Translations under genes and position numbers: made by a program
DNA from: Anaerolineales bacterium
Lineage (GTDB): Bacteria > Chloroflexota > Anaerolineae > 4572-78 > NAK82
Length of the DNA stretch: 5,441 bases
Direction: 5' to 3'
Assembly (NCBI GenBank): GCA_024643945.1
Contig: JAHELX010000453.1
Location: 1 to 5,441 of the forward strand
Shown here: in pieces, positions 1-5,441 of the stretch
Layout of the letters: the number at the start of each line of letters is the position of its first letter
Position numbering within the stretch: the stretch's first letter is position 1
Notes under the pieces: model-generated
Seen by the model: only the letters and a program-made list of their open reading frames with translations
The model's database searches: none
Told to the model about the DNA's origin: nothing

Positions 1-924
1 CGCTTCTGCTGCCTTCAACGCCTTCTCGGCAACCCTGATGGCCCCCTCCAGGTCACCCACCTCAGCCAGGGTCTGAGCTATCTCCCTCAGCGCCCGGTCT
101 CGTTCCCACGGCATGTTGATGGCCTTAGTGGTCTCCAGCGCCCGCTCAACCTGGCCCTGGAAGGCCAGAACCACAGCCAACTCGCGCAGCGCCACCTCCT
201 GCATCCACGGCTCCTGGATTTCTTCCACCGTCGCAAAGGCTCGTTCCACCTCGCCCACCTGGGCCAGGAAGGGAACCATCTCTCGCAGAGATTCATCCTC
301 ATGCTCTTCGTGGATCGTCTGCGCCGGCTGCAGCATCCCCAACACCCCTTGAGCCATCTGGGCGGCGCGTTCCCTCTCGCCTTTCTGGGCCAGGTACAGG
401 GCCATCTCGTGCAGCGCCTTCGCTTTCTCTGCCCGATTGGTCATGGCTTCAGCCGTCTCCAGCGCGTGCCCCATAACCTCTCGGGCCGCACCCAACGCCT
501 TTTGAGCCTCGAGCGCCTCAGCGATCAAGCGGTAAGCCCGGCTTTTCTGAGCTCGATTCTGGATCAGCTCAGCATAGCTCCGCGCTCTTGTTGCCTGGCC
601 TAGCTGAGCCAAGACGCCCAACAGCTCCGGCGGCACGTTGGTGGACAGTTCCCCCAGCGTCGCGTAGATCAGGCAGCCGCGCATCACCTGGACCATATTC
701 GGCGGCCGCTCGGCGGAGGCCGTCCGAATTGCTAACTCAAGGTCCTCGGCAAAGGCGCGGTGGGAGAGTGTGTGCGCGAGCTTGACGTCCATCCACGCTT
801 TATCAATCAGGGTATACAGGGCTTCATTCCGCCCCGCCTGACTCAAGTGGAGCGCCAGGGATTGCAGCGCATACCGCTGCCGCTCTGGGTCGAGTTGGTT
901 GAACCGTTCAAACAGGTCGGCCAT
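1..924 (-). CDS. Helical-repeat (TPR-like) solenoid protein, STAND-sensor-like, partial at the left edge
   Basis: I read 308 uninterrupted codons from ATG at 924-922 to base 1; no stop is reached, so the C-terminus lies outside the window. The start follows the upstream CHAT stop by 16 bases, with a weak purine-rich site (AAAGAG, 10 bases upstream). Residues 17-70 (RYALQSLALHLSQAGR, then a K-A-W-M-D-V-K segment and D-L-E-L-A) resemble the stretch after the winged helix in NB-ARC/STAND ATPases. No P-loop is present, however, and the protein begins right there. From about residue 120 it is built of helix-turn-helix units. Three copies with an L-R-E-[MLI] core start near residues 211, 244 and 277, exactly 33 residues apart, and the sequence A-x-x-G-x-x-x-x-A recurs. 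A looser unit begins near 168. I infer a cytosolic scaffold or ligand-sensing solenoid, acting in trans with the CHAT protease encoded just upstream. There is no signal peptide or membrane segment. That it is a real helical-repeat gene is fairly sure; its specific role is unknown. Confidence 0.85.
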   Translation of the reverse strand, partial: MADLFERFNQLDPERQRYALQSLALHLSQAGRNEALYTLIDKAWMDVKLAHTLSHRAFAEDLELAIRTASAERPPNMVQVMRGCLIYATLGELSTNVPPELLGVLAQLGQATRARSYAELIQNRAQKSRAYRLIAEALEAQKALGAAREVMGHALETAEAMTNRAEKAKALHEMALYLAQKGERERAAQMAQGVLGMLQPAQTIHEEHEDESLREMVPFLAQVGEVERAFATVEEIQEPWMQEVALRELAVVLAFQGQVERALETTKAINMPWERDRALREIAQTLAEVGDLEGAIRVAEKALKAAEA

Positions 925-934
925 TACGAAAGAA

Positions 935-940
935 CTCTTT
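935..940 (-). promoter_or_regulatory. Weak ribosome binding site of the solenoid gene
   Basis: The minus strand reads AAAGAG, 10 bases before the ATG at 924 and directly after the TAG of the CHAT gene. It is a poor match to AAGGAG, so translational coupling to the CHAT gene is likely. Confidence 0.4.
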
Positions 941-2569
941 CTAAGCGGCCTCTGCCTTGGCCTTCTGCGCCACCTTGCGTATGACGCTGGCAATGCCGGC
1001 CGCCGGGCTGGTCAGGCAGGCAACAGTCACCTCAAAGATGTCATCCGCCATGCCAGCCAGGGTCTTCAGCCAGCGCTCGACCTTATTGGGGTTGGCCTCC
1101 TCCCCCTTGGTCACTTCATTCTGGATCTTCTGGACGGTGTCGGTCAGCTCTGCTTTGTCCACGTCCGGGTCTTCGGGGCGGGCCTTAATCTGCTGATAAA
1201 CCTCGGCAAAGAGCCTGGCGATATCCTCACCGCCCAACCCTTGGGTGACGGTCGCCTGGGCGCCACGGCCAATGGCGACCCCGGTGCTGCCGGAGATATC
1301 CCCGACAGTGATTTTGTCCCCACCGACCTTGTCACCCATCACCTTGTCGCCGTGCACCTCGTCGCCGTGCACAATCTTATCGCGGCCGACGAAGTCACCA
1401 CCGCCGATGTCTACGCTACCGCCGACGTATGCGCCGCCACCTGTGTCAACGTGCCCTTCTTTCCCTTCCCCCATCCTATCCTCCTTAATCTCTTCTCGTA
1501 GGATGTCGCCATCCTTGACTCGCATAAACAGGACTGGGGTTGCCCAGTCGGGGGCGGCAAAAGCCCCTACGTCGCCACCCAGGATCTCCAGGATGGCTTT
1601 GCGTCCCTCGATGGTGGCCGCATCCACCGGATAATCGTCAGCCAAGGCCTGGTAGAATCCTTTGATGAAGGCAATGGCCGCGTCGTCGGGAATAGCGAAT
1701 TGCATGGCCACCACTGCCGGCAAGCCGCTGGCGCGCATCAACTGATAGGCGATCCCCGAGAACCGTTTCTGCTTTGAATCCACCGCTGTCTCACACGCCG
1801 ACAAGACCACCAACCGGACCGAACTGCCGTCCAGATAGGTGGCCAGCATCTCCCCACTGAGGGGGTAGCTTTCTCCCTCTTCGTCGTGGAGATAAAGATG
1901 TCCAGCGTCACTCTCCTCGTCAAAGTCCCCGTGGCCGTCGTAGTGCAGGATGTGAAAGCCCGGGGATTCGCGCAGCATGTCTCGCAACGCCGATGGCGTG
2001 GTGGAATGCACCACGGTAATCTCGGCATCCGTCCCCAGAGCCCCCTTCAATGCTTTTTCGCTGGCGGCAGCGTCGAGCGGAGAGGTATCTGAGGGATTAG
2101 CCTGCACGTACAGCACCCGGAGCGGACGCCTGGCCAGGAGCGAGGCCACGGGCGTACCGCTCTCGACGAAGCGCACGATGGGATAAGAGAGACGAGCTGC
2201 CAGGAATATCTCCTCGTCCGGGTCATACATCAGTTCCCACGGCAGGTGGCTGAGTTCCGGTGGCCGGACGATCAGTTTGAGGCGTAGCTTTACCCCATCG
2301 GACAAAGCACGTGGTGCCCCCTCGAAGGCCCGAATGATCTTACGTGGGAAGAGCGCCTCAAAAAGCAGGCTGCCTACCAACTGCATACGATCGCGCGAGG
2401 GGGCAAAGCCCTCCTTGATCGAGTTGAGTTCGACGCGTAGCTCATCGCTCTCGCGATATTCAAAGGGGACCGGACGAATGCGGATTTCACCAGGCCCGTG
2501 CGCCTCGACGGTATAGTCGCCCGGCGACCCATTCACAATCAGGAAAAAATCTTCGTATTGGGGGGGCAT
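941..2569 (-). CDS. CHAT-domain (caspase-like) protease with Gly-Asp repeats and helical C-terminal domain
   Basis: This is a 542-residue putative cysteine peptidase of the CHAT family (clan CD, related to caspases and separase). Residues 1-90 form a beta-rich N-terminal region. The CHAT domain spans about 95-350: the family signature LPWELMYDP is at 109-117, the catalytic His is probably H213 in HYDGHGDF, the catalytic Cys is C259 in VVLSACETA, and the closing motif WATPVLF is at 342-348. Both dyad residues are present, so it should be active. Residues 390-426 hold glycine-aspartate repeats with aspartates at 392, 397, 403, 408, 413, 418 and 424. They lead into GDISGSTGVAIGRGA (423-437), which matches the N-terminus of the TPR protein encoded upstream. 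Residues 448-542 are predicted helical and end in an amphipathic, Lys/Ala-rich segment; I do not recognise this domain with certainty. The start is supported by AGGGAG 7 bases upstream. There is no signal peptide, so it should be cytosolic. I infer the effector of the operon; its substrate is unknown, and the neighbouring gene products are candidates. Confidence 0.93.
   Translation of the reverse strand: MPPQYEDFFLIVNGSPGDYTVEAHGPGEIRIRPVPFEYRESDELRVELNSIKEGFAPSRDRMQLVGSLLFEALFPRKIIRAFEGAPRALSDGVKLRLKLIVRPPELSHLPWELMYDPDEEIFLAARLSYPIVRFVESGTPVASLLARRPLRVLYVQANPSDTSPLDAAASEKALKGALGTDAEITVVHSTTPSALRDMLRESPGFHILHYDGHGDFDEESDAGHLYLHDEEGESYPLSGEMLATYLDGSSVRLVVLSACETAVDSKQKRFSGIAYQLMRASGLPAVVAMQFAIPDDAAIAFIKGFYQALADDYPVDAATIEGRKAILEILGGDVGAFAAPDWATPVLFMRVKDGDILREEIKEDRMGEGKEGHVDTGGGAYVGGSVDIGGGDFVGRDKIVHGDEVHGDKVMGDKVGGDKITVGDISGSTGVAIGRGAQATVTQGLGGEDIARLFAEVYQQIKARPEDPDVDKAELTDTVQKIQNEVTKGEEANPNKVERWLKTLAGMADDIFEVTVACLTSPAAGIASVIRKVAQKAKAEAA
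1241..1321 (-). repeat. Dispersed GDI/GVAIGR motif, copy in the CHAT gene
   Basis: This encodes CHAT residues 417-443. It aligns without gaps to TPR-protein codons at 4664-4744, with 16 identical residues of 27 by eye, and 14 bases are identical at the DNA level (1265-1278 against 4688-4701). The conserved positions include GD, VGDI, S, G[VI]AIGR, A, A and V. Confidence 0.8.
1292..1402 (-). repeat. 15-base imperfect tandem repeat encoding Gly-Asp pentads
   Basis: This part of the CHAT gene encodes residues 390-426. A 15-base period is visible, for example in the recurring CTTGTCGC/CTCGTCGC on the plus strand around 1328-1365. Each unit encodes a pentad such as HGDKV, MGDKV or GGDKI, and six-residue steps occur at two places (397-403 and 418-424). 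The regular G-D-hydrophobic pattern suggests a short stacked beta structure or a linker. It is conserved as protein rather than as DNA. Confidence 0.75.
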
Positions 2570-2576
2570 TTCACTT

Positions 2577-2582
2577 CTCCCT
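2577..2582 (-). promoter_or_regulatory. Ribosome binding site of the CHAT gene
   Basis: The minus strand reads AGGGAG followed by 7 bases and the ATG at 2569. It begins one base after... the TGA of the 26-codon ORF is reached directly (stop at 2585-2583, site from 2582). This site fixes the CHAT start and makes translational coupling to the micro-ORF plausible. Confidence 0.75.
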
Positions 2583-2663
2583 TCAGTTGACCTGGCTGTC
2601 GCTGATGTCGCCGGCGTGGATATCGCCGGCCTCGGGACGTTTGGGATCTTCTACTGAATTCAT
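2583..2663 (-). CDS. 26-residue micro-protein carrying the Gly-Asp-Ile motif
   Basis: ATG at 2663-2661 and TGA at 2585-2583 enclose 26 codons in the gap between the TPR and CHAT genes. The peptide starts MNSVEDPKRPE and ends AGDIHAGDISDSQVN. The second half repeats the Gly-Asp-Ile theme: GDISDSQ matches GDISGST of the CHAT protein and GDIATSQ of the TPR protein. It stops where those two continue into G[VI]AIGR. An in-frame TGA sits immediately before the ATG, so no longer N-terminal version exists. Upstream lies GGTGGGG followed by 7 bases, and AGGTGA directly abuts the ATG, so initiation is plausible but not strong. The stop is 13 bases from the CHAT ATG and in a different frame, so it is not a simple frameshifted CHAT N-terminus. 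It could be a genuine micro-protein that seeds or blocks the motif-based interaction, a coupling leader peptide, or the remnant of a larger gene. The motif match makes chance unlikely; whether it is translated is inference. Confidence 0.55.
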   Translation of the reverse strand: MNSVEDPKRPEAGDIHAGDISDSQVN

Positions 2664-2664
2664 T

Positions 2665-2695
2665 CACCTACCCCACCATGGGAACAAGCCAGGTG
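2665..2695 (-). promoter_or_regulatory. Possible hairpin covering the start region of the micro-ORF
   Basis: In the 38-base spacer after the TPR stop, outer arms CACCT/AGGTG (2691-2695 with 2665-2669) and inner arms CCCA/TGGG (2679-2682 with 2672-2675, loop of 3) could pair. The outer arm contains the AGGTG next to the micro-ORF start. It has no T-run, so it is not an intrinsic terminator. It could tune translation or protect mRNA, but short arms like these may also arise by chance. Confidence 0.3.
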
Positions 2696-2701
2696 TCTAT
2701 G

Positions 2702-4882
2702 TTACTCACCCCGTAACTCGCTGATGAGTGCTTCTACCTCACCCCTGTCGTCCGCATCGGGTGCCAGTTGCAGGTACATTTCCAGGTCGGCAATGGCACC
2801 GGTTACCTCACCCATTTCTGCCCTGACGTACCCCCGTCCACGATAGAGATAGGGTTCCTTCTCGGGGATACGCTCTATGGTTTTGTCGTAGATATCCAAC
2901 GCTTCTTGATTCTGGCCCAACTTGTAGTACGTCCAGGCCAGGGTATCCAGATTATGAGGATTCTCCGGCTGCAACTCTACGGCGCGTTGAGCAAGCCCTA
3001 AAGCCCTTTCCAGGTTGGTCTCAAGCGTATCTGCATAAAGCCAGGCCAGGCTGTTATAAGCGGCTGCATCGCCGGGATCCAGCTTGATGGCCGTTTCATA
3101 GTCAGTAACGGCTGCCTGGTAGTTGCCTGTCTCTGAATAAACCCAAGCGCGCTTTTGGTAACGCCCAGCGGTCGGCTCAAGTTCGATGGCAACGCTCAGG
3201 TCATCCATCACTTTATCATAATCCTCGCTTTCGCGGTAGATCAATACCCGACGGTCATACGCGCTAACGTTCGTTGGGTCAAGCTCGGTGGCACGCTCGC
3301 AATCGGCCAATGCCCGATCGAAGTCTTCCATCAGACGGTAAGCGTTGCAGCGGTTGCTGTAGGCAACGGCCTGATCCTTAGGATCAGAGAAAAGCGCTAT
3401 TGCCCTGCTGAATTGTTCCAGAGCCTCATCCAGCCTCTCCATCTTCGCCAGGACGACGCCCTGGTTGTTATAAGGCCAGGCATAATCAGGATCTAGCTCT
3501 GTTGATTTCTCATAATCTGCCAGCGCTTTCTCAACCTCGCCCGCTGCTTCATAAACCAGCCCGCGCTCGTTGTAAGCCCAGGCGTAATTCGGGCTGAATT
3601 CGAGCGCCTGATTGCAATCGGCCAGTGCCGCATCAAGTTCACCCATCACCCGGTACGCCTTACAGCGCGAGACATAACCTCTGGCGTAAGTCGGGTCGAG
3701 CCGAAGCGCCTGGTTCAGGTCCGACAGGGCTGACTCCAGGTCGTCATTTTCAGCACGGACCTGTCCTCGATTGGTGTAGAGGATTGCTTTGTCCTTGTTG
3801 TCTCGATCCAGCGCCAGGCCCTTCGTATATGCCGCCTCGGCCTGCGCCAGGTCGTCCAGAGCGCGGTAAATGGTGCCTAGCCCCTGGTAAGCCCGGCTGT
3901 AGCCGGGGTCGAGCTGAATGGCCTTGTTCACGTCAGCCAGGGCCTGATCCAGATGCCCACGGTAATAGTAAACACCTCCCCGGTAATAGTAGGCCCAACT
4001 GGGTGCGACGGGCTGATGGGTCATCCCCTCCACGGCACATTCCGATGCCTGCGGCGCTCTTTCAATGGCCGCCGTAAAAAGACCCAGCGCCTCATCGGAG
4101 CTCCGTCCGCCATGTTTCAGAAAATGGGCCTGCCCCAACGTGAATAGGGATAGGAACGAAGAATGAACCGGTAACTCGCGCACGCAAAGGGCAAACCGTT
4201 CCTCCACGCTGATGTCTAGCTCAGGGCCAAAGAACGAGTCGCTGTCTTCGGTTTGAATCACTTCGGCAACGGGGGTGATCCCCATCCGGTCATACCAACC
4301 CCACAGCACCAGGGTAGCGTTATAGGTATTGCCCAGCGCCCGGGCTTCCGCTGAACTGCCCACCCACTCCGGGTAGAGTTCAACCCGGATCTCGGACGAG
4401 CGTCCGGCCAGATCGTTCAGCAAAGCCTGATAGATCCGTTGAGCCGGGTCAATGCCTGACTTCTGTCCCTGGCTGCGGTCTTCGAACTGGGTGACGATGA
4501 CCAGCGTTTCATCGGGCTGGGCAGGGGCGAAGGCCACCGGCGTCGGCGCCCTCGGTAAGATCTCCGGGCGTACCGACACCACCGCCGCCAGCATCAGGCC
4601 GAAAGCCAGGATCAGAGCAGCCGCGATGATGCCCCAGGCAGGGATGCCCAGAGCCACCGAAACGTTGTTGACGACCGCCCTGGCGTAACGGCCAATGGCG
4701 ATTCCCTGGCTGGTCGCTATATCGCCAACGGAGATTTCGTCGCCGGCTGCCACACCATCGCTCACATCAGCCTGGTGGAACTCAGTCGCTTCCTCCTTGA
4801 TGCGGCCTTTTGGTCGCTGGCTATCAGACCGGACCTTGTCAGACTTTGGGATGCTCCTATGGCCACCCTGGGGCGGATTCAT
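2702..4882 (-). CDS. Membrane-anchored TPR protein with N-terminal GDI motif
   Basis: I chose the ATG at 4882 (726 residues), 7 bases after the HTH stop and 11 bases after AGGTGA. An ATG at 4936 in the same frame would add 18 residues and overlap the HTH gene, which I think less likely. The N-terminus is basic (about residues 8-32), then comes the GDI motif (47-73, with GDIATSQGIAIGRYA inside). One hydrophobic segment follows at about 75-104 (core IIAAALILAFGLMLAAVV). The basic residues before it suggest the N-terminus is cytoplasmic and the rest outside. Residues 123-232 form an alpha/beta domain (LVIVTQFEDRS, a RIYQALLNDL helix, ATLVLWGWYD), loosely reminiscent of TolB-N/FlgO-type domains. 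About 12 TPRs fill 297-710, with typical ALADxxKAIxLDP signatures and acidic surfaces, plus a degenerate unit near 242-279. No catalytic motif is seen. I infer a membrane sensor or scaffold whose cytoplasmic motif could contact the CHAT protein. Confidence 0.92.
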   Translation of the reverse strand: MNPPQGGHRSIPKSDKVRSDSQRPKGRIKEEATEFHQADVSDGVAAGDEISVGDIATSQGIAIGRYARAVVNNVSVALGIPAWGIIAAALILAFGLMLAAVVSVRPEILPRAPTPVAFAPAQPDETLVIVTQFEDRSQGQKSGIDPAQRIYQALLNDLAGRSSEIRVELYPEWVGSSAEARALGNTYNATLVLWGWYDRMGITPVAEVIQTEDSDSFFGPELDISVEERFALCVRELPVHSSFLSLFTLGQAHFLKHGGRSSDEALGLFTAAIERAPQASECAVEGMTHQPVAPSWAYYYRGGVYYYRGHLDQALADVNKAIQLDPGYSRAYQGLGTIYRALDDLAQAEAAYTKGLALDRDNKDKAILYTNRGQVRAENDDLESALSDLNQALRLDPTYARGYVSRCKAYRVMGELDAALADCNQALEFSPNYAWAYNERGLVYEAAGEVEKALADYEKSTELDPDYAWPYNNQGVVLAKMERLDEALEQFSRAIALFSDPKDQAVAYSNRCNAYRLMEDFDRALADCERATELDPTNVSAYDRRVLIYRESEDYDKVMDDLSVAIELEPTAGRYQKRAWVYSETGNYQAAVTDYETAIKLDPGDAAAYNSLAWLYADTLETNLERALGLAQRAVELQPENPHNLDTLAWTYYKLGQNQEALDIYDKTIERIPEKEPYLYRGRGYVRAEMGEVTGAIADLEMYLQLAPDADDRGEVEALISELRGE
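4664..4744 (-). repeat. Dispersed GDI/GVAIGR motif, copy in the TPR gene
   Basis: This is the partner of 1241-1321 and lies between the basic N-terminus and the membrane segment. It has GDEISVGDI, then S-Q-G-I-A-I-G-R and A-R-A-V-V. Unlike the CHAT copy, it is not preceded by a long pentad array; only GDEIS and GDIAT remain. Confidence 0.8.
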
Positions 4883-4889
4883 CCAGCAT

Positions 4890-5105
4890 CTAATCACCTG
4901 CGGTTTGCTTTGTGACGGCCTTGGTGGCTTCTGCATTTCGGCGTTCTTTCAGCCAGGCTTCAATCTCCGATGGGCGGAAGCGCCAGGTGCGGCCCAACTT
5001 GTACCCGGGCAAGATGCCCTGCTGCGCCCAGGCATAGATGGTGGTCTGATTGAGCTTCAGGAAATCGGCTACGTCCCTGATACTCATGAGTTGTTCGTCA
5101 GGCAT
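4890..5105 (-). CDS. Small excisionase/MerR-type helix-turn-helix DNA-binding protein
   Basis: This 71-residue protein belongs to the HTH_17/excisionase-like family. Its sequence runs SIRDVADFLKLNQTTIYAW (8-26, the helix-turn-helix), then a QQGILPGYKLGRTWRF wing (28-43) and PSEIEAWLKERR (45-56). These are the standard landmarks of the family, in which the first helix pair recognises DNA and the G[RT]-x-[WR]-R-F strand contacts the backbone. The start is the ATG at 5105, because AGGAG lies 6 bases upstream. An in-frame TTG at 5126 would add 7 residues but would place that site inside the gene. The polar tail (57-71) is non-conserved. It is the first gene of the operon, 7 bases before the TPR gene and downstream of the candidate promoter, so I infer autoregulation of the operon. 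No integrase or phage gene is visible, so a role as recombination factor is not supported here. Confidence 0.9.
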   Translation of the reverse strand: MPDEQLMSIRDVADFLKLNQTTIYAWAQQGILPGYKLGRTWRFRPSEIEAWLKERRNAEATKAVTKQTAGD

Positions 5106-5111
5106 AAGTCG

Positions 5112-5116
5112 CTCCT
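5112..5116 (-). promoter_or_regulatory. Ribosome binding site of the HTH gene
   Basis: AGGAG on the minus strand, 6 bases before the ATG at 5105. It is the strongest Shine-Dalgarno in the window together with the CHAT one, and it decides the shorter start. Confidence 0.8.
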
Positions 5117-5136
5117 GTCTCATCAAGCTAATAAAA

Positions 5137-5144
5137 CCTTAAGG
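5137..5144. promoter_or_regulatory. 8-base palindrome CCTTAAGG in the operon leader
   Basis: A perfect palindrome sits about 20 bases downstream of the expected transcription start and about 30 bases before the HTH start codon. It is a possible operator half for the HTH protein. An 8-base palindrome is common by chance, so this is only a pointer. Confidence 0.2.
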
Positions 5145-5164
5145 GGCGTTATTCTTTCACAGAC

Positions 5165-5193
5165 AGAATATCATAAATGGTGGTAAAACTCAA
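5165..5193 (-). promoter_or_regulatory. Candidate sigma-70-type promoter of the operon
   Basis: The minus strand reads TTGAGT (5193-5188), a 17-base spacer, then TATTCT (5170-5165). Each hexamer matches consensus at 4 of 6 positions and the spacing is optimal. The local sequence is clearly AT-richer than the genes. Transcription would start near 5157, giving a leader of about 50 bases before the HTH start codon. Confidence 0.55.
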
Positions 5194-5441
5194 TAGGAAA
5201 AACGAACTCTTTGAAAAACGCTGTCAAAGTTGGTGAAATGGACTTGCCCGAGGGGCTACCTTCACCTTCACCCTACCGGTTGCCAGCGAGAGCAGCATTG
5301 CCGAGGTGGAAGAACAGAATACAGCGTAATGGTCAGCATTGCATAAGGCAAATAAGTATGGTATATTGGAACAGGCTTTCCGCCTGGGCTTGATTCCATA
5401 TGCTCCGGCACTGGGGACTCCTGAAAGTTTGGTAGTTCTAC
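5194..5441. other. Non-coding right end, no gene recognised
   Basis: The plus strand has an open stretch at 5211-5393 starting with TTG. It lacks a ribosome site, and its translation has no recognisable motif, so I do not call it. The minus strand has no good start leading into the operon. The only structure seen is a candidate plus-strand promoter at 5339-5367 and a short hairpin at 5372-5386. The region is probably the intergenic space between this operon and a neighbour to the right. Confidence 0.5.
5339..5367 (+). promoter_or_regulatory. Candidate divergent promoter reading out of the window
   Basis: The plus strand reads TTGCAT, a 17-base spacer, then TATATT, with TGG directly before the -10 box (extended -10 form). 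The -35 match is weak (3 of 6), the -10 match is good (5 of 6). It would drive a gene beyond base 5441. Confidence 0.3.

Noticed and set aside
1292..1402. Short regular repeats as a CRISPR array
   Set aside because: The units are contiguous 15-base coding repeats without spacers, inside an intact reading frame.
899..1501. 200-codon plus-strand open frame
   Set aside because: It is antisense to the CHAT gene, which has clear domain motifs. Its His/Ala/Val-rich repeats are the mirror of the Gly-Asp pentads.
1245..1634. Plus-strand frame with a Ser/Pro-rich repetitive stretch
   Set aside because: The low complexity is produced by reading the 15-base Gly-Asp repeat in antisense; there is no ribosome site or recognisable domain.
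3625..4077. 150-codon plus-strand open frame
   Set aside because: It is a shadow of the TPR gene in a G+C-rich region; the translation is Pro/Arg/Gly-rich with no domain.
4890..5105. Excisionase-like protein as evidence of a mobile element
   Set aside because: No integrase, attachment site, inverted repeat or phage gene is seen; this HTH family is often a plain local regulator.
4695..5186. 163-codon plus-strand open frame
   Set aside because: It runs antisense through the HTH gene, the start of the TPR gene and the operon leader; both minus-strand genes have family motifs and well-placed starts.
932..5212. Nine-base identity GAACTCTTT at 932-940 and 5204-5212
   Set aside because: It is too short, and its flanks differ, so it does not support an attachment site or terminal repeat around the operon.
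5211..5393. 60-codon plus-strand open frame in the right intergenic region
   Set aside because: It begins with TTG, has no Shine-Dalgarno, overlaps the candidate divergent promoter and shows no recognisable motif.

Overview
The window suggests an environmental member of the Chloroflexota (Anaerolineae-like), or less likely a cyanobacterium. The case rests on family content: a CHAT protease with Gly-Asp pentad repeats, a membrane-anchored TPR protein with a 'GDI..S.G[VI]AIGR.A.A.V' segment, a STAND-like helical solenoid and a small excisionase-type HTH protein. It also rests on G+C-rich genes with an AT-richer promoter region. The taxonomic guess is inference; no marker gene is present.

Layout: all recognisable genes lie on the minus strand and read right to left as one compact operon. 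A candidate promoter (5165-5193) precedes a 71-residue HTH protein (5105-4890, strong Shine-Dalgarno). Seven bases later comes a 726-residue protein (4882-2702) with a cytoplasmic GDI motif, one membrane segment, an alpha/beta domain and about 12 TPRs. After 38 bases comes a 26-codon ORF (2663-2583) encoding little more than the same Gly-Asp-Ile motif. After 13 bases, which hold a good ribosome site, comes a 542-residue CHAT caspase-like protease (2569-941) with its own Gly-Asp repeats, the GDI motif and a helical C-terminal domain. After 16 bases comes a helical-repeat protein (924 to beyond the left edge, 308 residues seen). Its N-terminus resembles the linker and sensor region of STAND ATPases, but no ATPase is attached. 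No terminator is seen between the genes. Positions 5194-5441 hold no convincing gene, only a candidate plus-strand promoter and a short hairpin.

How the genes may work together (inference): this looks like a multi-protein CHAT-protease signalling or conflict system. The TPR protein would be a membrane sensor and the solenoid a second, soluble sensor. The CHAT protein would be the effector, and the HTH protein a local regulator. The TPR and CHAT proteins share a gapless 27-residue segment (16 identities by eye) that includes G[VI]AIGR. The micro-ORF between them carries its first half. Such a motif, shared by products of adjacent genes, is what would be expected of a homotypic recruitment module, possibly of the amyloid-signalling type. 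The micro-ORF is the most unusual element of the window.
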